From NCBI RefSeq assembly GCF_002090135.1, contig NZ_BBRL01000004.1, positions 310,001 through 374,000 of the forward strand: 64,000 nucleotides of DNA, given 5' to 3'. Positions within the stretch are counted from its first letter, which is position 1. The number at the start of each line of letters is the position of its first letter. A program made the translations under genes and the position numbers. Under the pieces are notes generated by a model that saw only the letters and a program-made list of their open reading frames with translations, was not told the DNA's origin and did not search any database. This DNA is from Demequina sp. NBRC 110055 (lineage in GTDB: Bacteria; Actinomycetota; Actinomycetes; Actinomycetales; Demequinaceae). Positions 17,264 through 24,681 of the stretch are shown here, piece after piece.

Positions 17264-17866
17264 ATGGACGGGCTGCGTAAGCCGGTGGGTGACCAACCTG
17301 CCGGCGTCTATTGGGTGCGCCGACTCTTGGTGCTGGTGGTCGTCGCGGTGCTGGTCATCGCCGGGTGGTTCATCGTGACATCGTTGCTCGGTTCGGGAGA
17401 CGAGGCGGAGGCGCCCGTCACCGACATCTCGACGTCACCGCAGGCCACCGCCGACGCCGCACCTGATCCGAGCCGGCCATGCGTTGAGGCCGATGCCACC
17501 CTCACCGTGGCCGCCACGCCCAACCCCGTGGCGGAGGGCACCACCCCCGCCTTCGAGGTCGTCGTCGAACACACCGGAAGCTCCCCCTGCACCCTGGCGA
17601 CCACCGCCGAGGGCACCGAGCTTGCCATCCGCTCCGGCGACCAGCAGTACTACTCCTCGACGTGGTGCGAAGAGGACCCGGGCTTTGGTGACGCGACCTG
17701 GATCCTCCAGCCGGACGACCGCAAGACGCTCCAACTCATGTGGTCAGGCGAGCGGTACGACGACACGTGCACGGTGATCGCGCCGTGGGACGCCGGCAGT
17801 TACTGGGTCGCCGCGTCCATCGGGGGCATTCCCGCCGACGAGGTCCAGTTCGAACTCACCGCGTAA
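17264..17866 (+). CDS. Membrane-anchored extracytoplasmic protein, unknown function
   Basis: 200 residues: a short cytoplasmic N-terminus, one membrane helix (about 20-42), a Thr/Ala/Asp linker, then a beta-rich outer domain of about 125 residues. That domain has four Cys (in RPCVEAD, SPCTLA, TWCEED and DTCTV), suggesting two disulfides. The fold may be Ig-like, similar to domains seen in DUF4232-type proteins, but I do not recognise a specific family. The ribosome binding site is GAGGAGG. It is divergent from mutY. Confidence 0.72.
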   Translation: MDGLRKPVGDQPAGVYWVRRLLVLVVVAVLVIAGWFIVTSLLGSGDEAEAPVTDISTSPQATADAAPDPSRPCVEADATLTVAATPNPVAEGTTPAFEVVVEHTGSSPCTLATTAEGTELAIRSGDQQYYSSTWCEEDPGFGDATWILQPDDRKTLQLMWSGERYDDTCTVIAPWDAGSYWVAASIGGIPADEVQFELTA

Positions 17867-17878
17867 CGCACGCGCGCA

Positions 17879-19252
17879 TCACTCGCGCGGCAAGGCGGCG
17901 GCCACCGCCTCGCGCAGCGTCTGCACCCGGTGCACCCGCACGCCGGCGGGATCCTTGGACGCACCCGTCGATTCGGGCACGATGACATCGGTGAACCCCA
18001 GGCGTGCCGCCTCGGCAATGCGCTGCGCCATCGCGTTCACGGGACGCACCGCACCCGACAGCGCGACCTCCCCGATCGCGGCGAAGCCCCGACGCACGGG
18101 GACGTCGGCACGGGCCGATGCCAACGCAAGCGCGAGTGCGACGTCCGCTCCCGGTTCCGTCACCCGCGCACCACCGATGGTGGACACATAGACGTCATCC
18201 GCGGCGACGGCCAGGCCCACGCGCCGGTGAAGGACGGCGAGGATCATCGCGACCCGGGCGGAGTCGATGCCGCTGGTCGCGCGGCGCGGGTTCGACAGGG
18301 CGCTGGGCGCGACGAGAGCCTGGATCTCTGCGGGAAGAGGGCGTTTGCCGTCGATCGTGATGGTCGCGCAGGTGCCGGGAACCTGCACGTCCTCGCGCGA
18401 CAGGAACAGCCCAGACGGGTCGGCCACCCCCTCGATGCCTCCGTCATGGAGTTGAAAGCACCCCACCTCGTCGACCGAACCGAAGCGGTTCTTGATCGCG
18501 CGTAGCAGCCGCAGCTGGGAGTGCTGCTCCCCTTCAAACTGGCACACCACGTCCACGAGGTGTTCGACCAGCCGGGGTCCCGCGACACTGCCATCCTTCG
18601 TGACGTGGCCCACCAACACCATGGCGAGGCCGCGGGTCTTCGCGGCCTGAATAAGGGCCGACGCCACCTCCCTGACCTGGCCCACTCCGCCCGGCGTGCC
18701 GTCGACCTCTGCGGACGCAATCGTCTGGATCGAGTCGACCATCAGGAGCGCGGGCTCGCTCGCCTCGATGTGCCCCAGCACGCTGCCGAGGTCCGTCTCC
18801 GCCGCCAGCAGCAGCCCTTGCTCGAGTGCACCGATGCGCTCGGCGCGCAGGCGCACCTGTCCCGCCGACTCCTCACCTGTGACGTACAGCACCCGCTGTC
18901 CCTCACGCGCGGCGCGCGCGGCGACATCGAGCAACAGGGTGGACTTGCCCACTCCCGGCTCACCGGCGAGAAGGATCGCCGCGCCGGGGACGAGCCCTCC
19001 CCCCAGAACCCGGTCGAACTCCCCTACGCCGGTCGAGCGGCGGGCCGAGGCGCTCGCGGAAACCTCGGCGATCGGAGTGGCGGGCGTGCGCACGGAGGTC
19101 GCCTTTGTCGCCGGGCCCGCAGGCGCGGACCCCGCCTCACTGACCGTCCCCCACGCTTGGCATTCGCCGCACCGCCCGACCCACTTGGCGGCGGTCCAGC
19201 CGCACTCGGTGCAGCGGTAGGCGGGGCGCGCGGTACGGGACGGTGAGGCCAT
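17879..19252 (-). CDS. radA: DNA repair protein RadA/Sms
   Basis: A 457-aa RecA-like ATPase that promotes branch migration of recombination intermediates. It has an N-terminal zinc finger with Cys14, 17, 28 and 31, Walker A GEPGVGKST (97-105), the RadA-specific KNRFG motif (LLRAIKNRFGSVDEVG, near 255) and a C-terminal Lon-protease-like domain ending in ALPRE. An ATG 7 nt after TACCGT suggests a leaderless transcript. Confidence 0.97.
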   Translation of the reverse strand: MASPSRTARPAYRCTECGWTAAKWVGRCGECQAWGTVSEAGSAPAGPATKATSVRTPATPIAEVSASASARRSTGVGEFDRVLGGGLVPGAAILLAGEPGVGKSTLLLDVAARAAREGQRVLYVTGEESAGQVRLRAERIGALEQGLLLAAETDLGSVLGHIEASEPALLMVDSIQTIASAEVDGTPGGVGQVREVASALIQAAKTRGLAMVLVGHVTKDGSVAGPRLVEHLVDVVCQFEGEQHSQLRLLRAIKNRFGSVDEVGCFQLHDGGIEGVADPSGLFLSREDVQVPGTCATITIDGKRPLPAEIQALVAPSALSNPRRATSGIDSARVAMILAVLHRRVGLAVAADDVYVSTIGGARVTEPGADVALALALASARADVPVRRGFAAIGEVALSGAVRPVNAMAQRIAEAARLGFTDVIVPESTGASKDPAGVRVHRVQTLREAVAAALPRE

Positions 19253-19259
19253 GCCGCTC

Positions 19260-19265
19260 ACGGTA
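19260..19265 (-). promoter_or_regulatory. -10 element TACCGT, leaderless promoter of radA
   Basis: TACCGT on the minus strand, 7 nt, then the ATG at 19252. A divergent -10 element lies about 60 bp away. Confidence 0.6.
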
Positions 19266-19323
19266 CTGCGTGGGTCTGACACGCACGGACGTGGGACTCT
19301 GCACCCATTCCGGGTCCGCGCCG

Positions 19324-19329
19324 TAGTCT
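19324..19329 (+). promoter_or_regulatory. -10 element TAGTCT, leaderless promoter
   Basis: TAGTCT, 7 nt, then the ATG at 19337. Confidence 0.6.
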
Positions 19330-19336
19330 GGGCACC

Positions 19337-20581
19337 ATGGCTGATGACAAGGCGAACGCCCAGGACGTGTCCGGTCACGCACCCGAGCAGGCACGCGGTC
19401 ACGTGGCTCCCTCGAAGCCCGCCGTGCCCACGACGGGCTCGATTCCCGTGGTGCCGCAAGACGTCCCTGGTGGCGACGCCGACATCCTCGCGCCCGTGGA
19501 CCAGCCCGACAGCGAAGAGATTCTGCCGACAGCTGGCACGACCGCCTGGACCGCCACCGACGCGAGCGCCCCCAGCACCGACGCCTCGCCCACCGACCCG
19601 GTCCGTGCGCTCGGGGACGATGCGGTGCGACGAGCCTCGTTGTCGGCCTCGGGAGCGATTCCGCAGGTCTCCCACGCAAGCCCGCCGCTCACGTTCCAGC
19701 CCGAAGAGGGCGTGGCACCCCAGCCCGCGTGGTTCGCCGGCGATCCTCGGAGCAACGCGCCGGAGTCCGCGGCGTCGTGGGCCGCGGCGAGCGCCGCGCA
19801 CACCCCGGACCTGTTTCCCGGTACCGCGGCGTCTGCCCTCGCCGAGGCCACGCCGGATCCCGTGACCGCCGAGGACGCCACCACGTCGGAGTGGTCGGAC
19901 GCCGCCGCCGCCGACGCCGACGCCGACCCTGATCCGCACCGGGATGCGGCTCCGGCGCCAGCCCCCGACGCCAGCGGCGGCGACGACAGCGCAGTCCCCC
20001 CGCCCCCCACGGACGAGCACTCCACCCCGTGGTATCGCGGAGCCATCTTCCTCACCCTCGTCGGCCTCATCGTGCTGGGCGGCATCATCTACGTCGCCTA
20101 CACGCTCGTGTCCCCTCCCGCGGAGGACGTCGAGATTGCGGCGCCACGAGTCGTGGAGGTTGCCGCGGAGCCCACCGTCGAGCCGGTGACGCTGGAGAAC
20201 CCCACCGACTTCCTGGCCGCGATGCCCGCCACCGTCGGCGTGTACTCCATGACGGAGGCCACCATGGTCGAGGAGGATGCGGCAGGGCTCGAGACCCGCG
20301 TGGCGGAGGTCGACGACCTCACCTACTCCGACGGCGAGACCACGCTCGAGCTGCGAGCCCTCCAGCACTACGACGAGGCAGACGCGACCGAGCAGTTCGA
20401 CGCCCTGTCACAGGGCGGCACGGACAGCCAGCCCGTCACGGCGGGCGGCGCCCAGGTGGGCCAGCGCGTCACCCTCACGGGCGAGCCGGCGTCCTACGTG
20501 TGGCGCAATGGCACGGCGGTCTTTGTCCTCAGCGGCCCGGCAGATGCCCTGGAAGAGTTCTGGATTCAGTTCCCGCTCTAG
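19337..20581 (+). CDS. Single-pass membrane protein with a long acidic disordered N-terminus
   Basis: 414 residues. The first 230 are Ala/Asp/Pro/Thr-rich, low-complexity and predicted disordered, with an acidic run DAAAADADADPDPHRD near 195. One membrane helix follows (about 234-257). The outer domain of about 150 residues is globular and ends with YVWRNGTAVFVLSGPADALEEFW. No known family recognised. Nothing links it functionally to radA or proC beyond proximity. Confidence 0.75.
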   Translation: MADDKANAQDVSGHAPEQARGHVAPSKPAVPTTGSIPVVPQDVPGGDADILAPVDQPDSEEILPTAGTTAWTATDASAPSTDASPTDPVRALGDDAVRRASLSASGAIPQVSHASPPLTFQPEEGVAPQPAWFAGDPRSNAPESAASWAAASAAHTPDLFPGTAASALAEATPDPVTAEDATTSEWSDAAAADADADPDPHRDAAPAPAPDASGGDDSAVPPPPTDEHSTPWYRGAIFLTLVGLIVLGGIIYVAYTLVSPPAEDVEIAAPRVVEVAAEPTVEPVTLENPTDFLAAMPATVGVYSMTEATMVEEDAAGLETRVAEVDDLTYSDGETTLELRALQHYDEADATEQFDALSQGGTDSQPVTAGGAQVGQRVTLTGEPASYVWRNGTAVFVLSGPADALEEFWIQFPL

Positions 20582-20615
20582 CGGCAGGTCCCGACGCGTT
20601 CGGCGGCTGCGGTAC

Positions 20616-20621
20616 TACCCT
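20616..20621 (+). promoter_or_regulatory. -10 element TACCCT, leaderless promoter of proC
   Basis: TACCCT, 6 nt, then the ATG at 20628. Confidence 0.6.
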
Positions 20622-20627
20622 GGCGAC

Positions 20628-21467
20628 ATGAGCGAGTCGACACCGACGTCCCCGACCACACCTCGCGTCACCATCATTGGCGGCGGGGTCATGGGCGGCA
20701 CCATGGTGACTGCCCTGCGTGTCGCCGGCTGGCCCGTCGACCACATCACCGTCGTCGAACGCGATTCGGCGAGGGCGGCAGCACTCGCCGAGGGCCATGG
20801 CATTGCCGTCGGCTCCGACATCGCCGCAGCGGTCGTCGACGCGGATGTGATCGTGATCGCCGTCAAGGTCTACGACACGGAAGAGGCCCTCACGCACATC
20901 GCACCGGTGTATCGCCCCGGAGCGCTCATCCACACGGTCGTCGCGGGCCTGACCACCTCGTTCTACGAGGAACGACTGCCGGGCGGGGCGCCGGTGGTGC
21001 GCTCCATGCCCAACACGCCGTCGATCATCGGCCACGGCGCCACGGCCATCACGGCGGGTGCCCACGCCGATGAGGGTCATATGGCGCTCGCGACGGACAT
21101 GCTCAAGGCGACGGGTCTTGTCGTCACGGTGGACGAGAGTCAGATGGATACCGTGACCGCCATCGCCGGGTCGGGGCCGGCATACTTCTACGCGTTCGTC
21201 GAGGCGCTCACCGAGGCGGGCGTGGGTCAGGGCCTCGACCGGGAACTCGCGACGCAGCTCGCCGCTCAGACGTTCCTGGGCGCCGCGCGGCTGCTCGTCG
21301 ACACGGGGGACACGCCCGATGTCCTGCGCAAGCGCGTCTCGTCCCCCGGCGGCACCACGATCGCCGCGCTGAAGGCGCTGTCCGACGCCGGACTCGACGG
21401 TGTGGTCGCCGCGGGGGCCGATGCCGCCGCCAAGCGCTCGCGTCAGCTCGCCGAAGAGTTGGGCTGA
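20628..21467 (+). CDS. proC: Pyrroline-5-carboxylate reductase
   Basis: 279 residues. It catalyses the last step of proline biosynthesis, NAD(P)H-dependent reduction of pyrroline-5-carboxylate. The Rossmann motif is IIGGGVMGGTM (16-26). The family signature RSMPNTPSIIGHG and the C-terminal GSGPAYFYAFVEALTEAG and VSSPGGTTIAALKAL blocks are intact. Leaderless start. It converges on the teichoic-acid-type polymerase gene. Confidence 0.96.
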   Translation: MSESTPTSPTTPRVTIIGGGVMGGTMVTALRVAGWPVDHITVVERDSARAAALAEGHGIAVGSDIAAAVVDADVIVIAVKVYDTEEALTHIAPVYRPGALIHTVVAGLTTSFYEERLPGGAPVVRSMPNTPSIIGHGATAITAGAHADEGHMALATDMLKATGLVVTVDESQMDTVTAIAGSGPAYFYAFVEALTEAGVGQGLDRELATQLAAQTFLGAARLLVDTGDTPDVLRKRVSSPGGTTIAALKALSDAGLDGVVAAGADAAAKRSRQLAEELG

Positions 21468-21492
21468 GTCCTCGCGGCCTCGGCCCGCGCCT

Positions 21493-23214
21493 TTATTCGG
21501 TCGACAGTTCGCCGTGGAACTCGTGCGCCGCGACCGTGTCGCGCAGCGCGGTCACGAACACGTCGGCATACCCGTCGCGCTCAAAGGGCCCGAGGTAGTG
21601 CTCGCGGGCCGCCCGTCGGGCAGGGGCCTTCGTCTCATCGCGCACGAGCGCACCGATCCAGGCGGAGATGTCGTCGGCAGGCGTCGCCGTGTACGCGGCC
21701 GCGGCAAGAGTGGGTCGCCCCTCGACCCTCACCAGCGTGTCAGGCTGCATCTCCATGATGGCGAAGGGCTTGCCACTGAACAGGTAATCGTTGGGGACGG
21801 CCGAGATGTCGGTGACGGCCAGGTCAGAGGCGTTGAAGCACCCGACGAGATCGAGTTCAGCAAACAGCTCGGGGCCGTAGCGGTGGGCGCGGCCGGTGCG
21901 GCGTGCATCGGCCTCGAGAAGCGCGTGGATCTGAGCGATCGCGGCGCGCAACTGAGCCGACCCCGACGAGTACGGGTGCTCACGGAAGATGACCGTCATC
22001 CCCTCGTCCAGCAGGGCCTGCACGATGGCGCGGCCATGCGGCAGGGACGAGTAGTTCGCGTCGCCGAAGAACCCGTTCCACGTGGGGGCGTACAGCGCGA
22101 CGCGAGGCTCGTTCGCGCCGCGCACGCGCGGCCCCTCGATGCCCGTGACCTGGGGGCGTCCCACGATCCTGAAGCGCTGGGCGGGGATGTCGATGCCCAG
22201 ATCCCAGTAACGGTCGATGGCGGCCTGGCCCGCGACCCAGAGCTCGTCGTACATCGCGCTCATGGGATTGCGGCTGGATGCCTTGTCCGAGTCGCCGTGG
22301 AGGATCTGCACGTGGTGAAGCTGGTAACGACGCACCGCGTGGGTGTTCGTCGCCGCGTTATTGACGTAGACGACGGTGCCACCGCAGTGCGCCAACACCT
22401 CGTCGACGGCGCGCAGCGAGCCGGCGTAGATGACCGGGCGGTCGGTGAGCGCACGCAGCTCGGTGAACAGCGCCTCCTGGCGCGCCACGATGACGTAGGG
22501 AAGCCCCGTCGCCTCGAGGTACGGCAGCCACATCTGTAGTTGATACGCCGAGCCGTGCGGCCCCGACTGATACACGCAGAAGGCGGGTTCGAGGGTGGCG
22601 ATGTGCTCCAGCACTCGCTCGCGCGAGCGTCCCCGGCGCGCGAGGCGGCGCAACACGAGGACGGCCCCCACCGCGGCACAGGCGGCCGATGCCGACGCCA
22701 CGACGGCGGCGGCGTCGCCGGGCCACAGGGCAAGGGCGGGCAGCGTCAGAATCGCCCCCGCGGACAGCAAGGACAGTGCCCAGGGCAACGACGACGACAC
22801 GGAGTCGGCCGTGGTGCTCAGGCGCAGGTCACCCCTGGTGGCCGGCCGCGCCGCGAAAGAGGACAGCGCCGTCGCCGCGCCGCCGATCAGGACCACGAGT
22901 CCGATGACCCAGTCGAGCCCGTCCTCGCGCAGCGCCGCGGCGGTACCCAGGGTTCCCAGGGACAGCCACATCGCCGCGGACGAGCGCCCCGCCCCCGCGG
23001 CGAAGCGCGCCAGCAGGCCCGTCGAGGGCAGGCGCGCCTGCATCGACGGGCCGACCGGCTGCGTGAGGGGCAGCGCGATCATCGCCACCACGAGCACGAA
23101 GACGGCAGGCACAAGCCATGACGCCTCCAGCGCGGTGGCCGTCGCCACCACGGCCGCGAGGGCCAGGGCGAGCAGACGACGCGGCTTGAGAAGACCCTTC
23201 AGGGGAGAAACCAT
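21493..23214 (-). CDS. CDP-glycerol/CDP-ribitol phosphotransferase family (TagF/TarL-like)
   Basis: 573 residues. The N-terminal third has about six hydrophobic segments. The C-terminal 380 residues are a GT-B glycero/ribitol-phosphotransferase domain with HHVQILHGDSDKASSRNP, VALYAPTWNGFF, IFREHPYS and the acceptor-side SDLAVTDISAVPNDYLFSGK. Members polymerise poly(glycerol- or ribitol-phosphate) wall polymers. It is the third gene of an operon after an IspD/TarI-like gene and an SDR, with a 7-nt gap, which favours ribitol-phosphate or a related polyol as substrate (inference). The N-terminal membrane module is larger than in classic TagF. Confidence 0.88.
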   Translation of the reverse strand: MVSPLKGLLKPRRLLALALAAVVATATALEASWLVPAVFVLVVAMIALPLTQPVGPSMQARLPSTGLLARFAAGAGRSSAAMWLSLGTLGTAAALREDGLDWVIGLVVLIGGAATALSSFAARPATRGDLRLSTTADSVSSSLPWALSLLSAGAILTLPALALWPGDAAAVVASASAACAAVGAVLVLRRLARRGRSRERVLEHIATLEPAFCVYQSGPHGSAYQLQMWLPYLEATGLPYVIVARQEALFTELRALTDRPVIYAGSLRAVDEVLAHCGGTVVYVNNAATNTHAVRRYQLHHVQILHGDSDKASSRNPMSAMYDELWVAGQAAIDRYWDLGIDIPAQRFRIVGRPQVTGIEGPRVRGANEPRVALYAPTWNGFFGDANYSSLPHGRAIVQALLDEGMTVIFREHPYSSGSAQLRAAIAQIHALLEADARRTGRAHRYGPELFAELDLVGCFNASDLAVTDISAVPNDYLFSGKPFAIMEMQPDTLVRVEGRPTLAAAAYTATPADDISAWIGALVRDETKAPARRAAREHYLGPFERDGYADVFVTALRDTVAAHEFHGELSTE

Positions 23215-23221
23215 CGGCTGG

Positions 23222-23929
23222 CTACTGGCGGACGATGACGTTCTGCTGGTCCACGTACTGTCCCGTGGGTCCGAGCATCGTCTCGATCACCTGCGCCACG
23301 TGCTGCGGCTGCATGATCGTCGTCGGGTCCTCGTCCGGCGCGAGCACCTTGCGCAGGTCCGTCGCGGTACGCCCCGGCGACAGGCACACCACGCGGGTGC
23401 CGAAGATCTTCAGCTCATCACGCATGACCTCAGACATGTTGATGACCGCAGCCTTCGACGCCGAGTAGGTCAGCCAACCCGAGCGACCGCCGATGCCTGC
23501 GGTGGAGGCGATGTTGACGATGACCTCGAAGCGATTACCGAGGTGCAACAGTTCCTGCACGAGCGTGAACGGCCCGTACACGTTGACCGCGATGGTGCGC
23601 TCAAAGTCGGCGAAATCAACCTGGTGAATCGGCACCGGGTTGGTGTAGCCCGCATTGTTGATGAGGAAGTCGATGTTGCCGACCTCGCCGTAGACGCGCG
23701 CGACGGCGTCAATCAGCGCCGGGCGATCACCGACGTCAACGGTTTCGCGCACGAGGGTGACGTGAGCGGGGACCTCGTCCTCGAGGGCCGCGAAGTTCTC
23801 GTCGTACGCCTGTGAGGCGCGTGCCATGAGGACAATGGTCGTGATGTCGAGGTCCGAGGCGGCAAGCCTGCGCACGGTCTCGAGGCCGATGCCCTTCGAG
23901 GCACCGGTGACAAGGGCGGTCTTAGACAT
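23222..23929 (-). CDS. SDR-family reductase, probable ribulose-5-phosphate reductase partner of the cytidylyltransferase
   Basis: 235 residues of a classical short-chain dehydrogenase: cofactor motif TGASKGIG (8-15), NNAG, and the catalytic Tyr-Lys in LTYSASKAA. In Haemophilus Bcs1, an IspD-like cytidylyltransferase is fused to an SDR domain that reduces ribulose-5-P to ribitol-5-P. Here the same two activities appear as separate genes that overlap by 8 bp, followed by a TagF/TarL-like polymerase. The specific reaction is therefore inferred from context. A Ser of the usual triad is present in IASTAGIGG. Confidence 0.85.
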   Translation of the reverse strand: MSKTALVTGASKGIGLETVRRLAASDLDITTIVLMARASQAYDENFAALEDEVPAHVTLVRETVDVGDRPALIDAVARVYGEVGNIDFLINNAGYTNPVPIHQVDFADFERTIAVNVYGPFTLVQELLHLGNRFEVIVNIASTAGIGGRSGWLTYSASKAAVINMSEVMRDELKIFGTRVVCLSPGRTATDLRKVLAPDEDPTTIMQPQHVAQVIETMLGPTGQYVDQQNVIVRQ

Positions 23930-24608
23930 CCTCTTCCCCCTCGTGACGAAGGAGGTGGGTGGCGAGGTTGACGTCGCCGGGGGTGGTCACCTTGAGGTTG
24001 CGCTCGTCACCCTCGATGAAGAACACATCGATGCCGGCGTCCGCGCACATGGTGGCGTCCTCGGTGTAGAAGCGGTCTTCGCGGATCGCGAAGTCGTGGC
24101 CCGCGCGCAGGTCCGCCTTGGCGAACTTCTGCGGGAGCTGCACGTTGCGCAGGCGGGCGCGTTCGAGCGAACCGGTGACCCGCTGCGTCTCGGGGTCCAC
24201 GGGCGCAACGGTGAAGGAGATCTCACGCATGAAGCCGACGTTCGCGTGGCTCGACTCGGCGAGTTCGCGGAAGTCGGCGGCCTTGACGAGCGGACGCGCG
24301 GACTCGTGGATGATCACGACGTCGTTGGTCGCGGCATCGAGCAGGCGAGCCACGGAGGCCTGGCGGGTCGCGCCAGCCTCGGCGTACACGACGGGCGTGT
24401 GAATGGCGTAGTCCTTCACGATCTGCTGAACGGTCTCGAGGTGACCCTCGGGGTAGTTGACGACGATCTGGCTGATCGCCTCGACCTCGTCGGCCTCCTT
24501 GAGGGCGTACACCAGGATCGGCACGCCATTGATCTTGACGAACTGCTTGGGTCCGGCCGTCTTCGCCCGGGCACCCACACCGCCGTTCAGCAGAAGTAAG
24601 GAGATCAC
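23922..24608 (-). CDS. IspD/TarI-like cytidylyltransferase (probable ribitol-5-phosphate cytidylyltransferase)
   Basis: 228 residues of the IspD fold, with the CTP-binding segment LLNGGVGARAKTAGPKQF (6-23) and the downstream VIIHESARPLV. The motif diverges from MEP cytidylyltransferase (typically AAGxGxR), and the SDR and polymerase neighbours point to the TarI/Bcs1 branch that makes CDP-ribitol. It starts at the GTG with CGGAG about 5 nt upstream; the open frame continues further upstream but that stretch does not resemble the family. It is the first gene of the three-gene operon. A -10-like TAGACT lies at 24644-24649 on the minus strand. Confidence 0.87.
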   Translation of the reverse strand: MISLLLLNGGVGARAKTAGPKQFVKINGVPILVYALKEADEVEAISQIVVNYPEGHLETVQQIVKDYAIHTPVVYAEAGATRQASVARLLDAATNDVVIIHESARPLVKAADFRELAESSHANVGFMREISFTVAPVDPETQRVTGSLERARLRNVQLPQKFAKADLRAGHDFAIREDRFYTEDATMCADAGIDVFFIEGDERNLKVTTPGDVNLATHLLRHEGEEDV

Positions 24609-24657
24609 ATTCGCTCCGATAGGTCTCGTGATTGGTCGCCCATAGTCTAGTTGGCCG

Positions 24658-24675
24658 CGCAGCACGGGGGCTGCG
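24658..24675 (-). terminator. Hairpin downstream of the GH6 gene
   Basis: CGCAGC / GCTGCG 6-bp stem with a 6-nt loop (ACGGGG), 6 nt past the GH6 stop codon and upstream of the cytidylyltransferase promoter. Moderate strength. Confidence 0.45.
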
Positions 24676-24681
24676 GAACTC

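Noticed and set aside
19253-20368. Upstream extension of the radA frame
   Set aside because: The open frame continues because stops are rare in this phase, but the zinc finger begins right after the ATG at 19252, which also has a -10 element at leaderless spacing.
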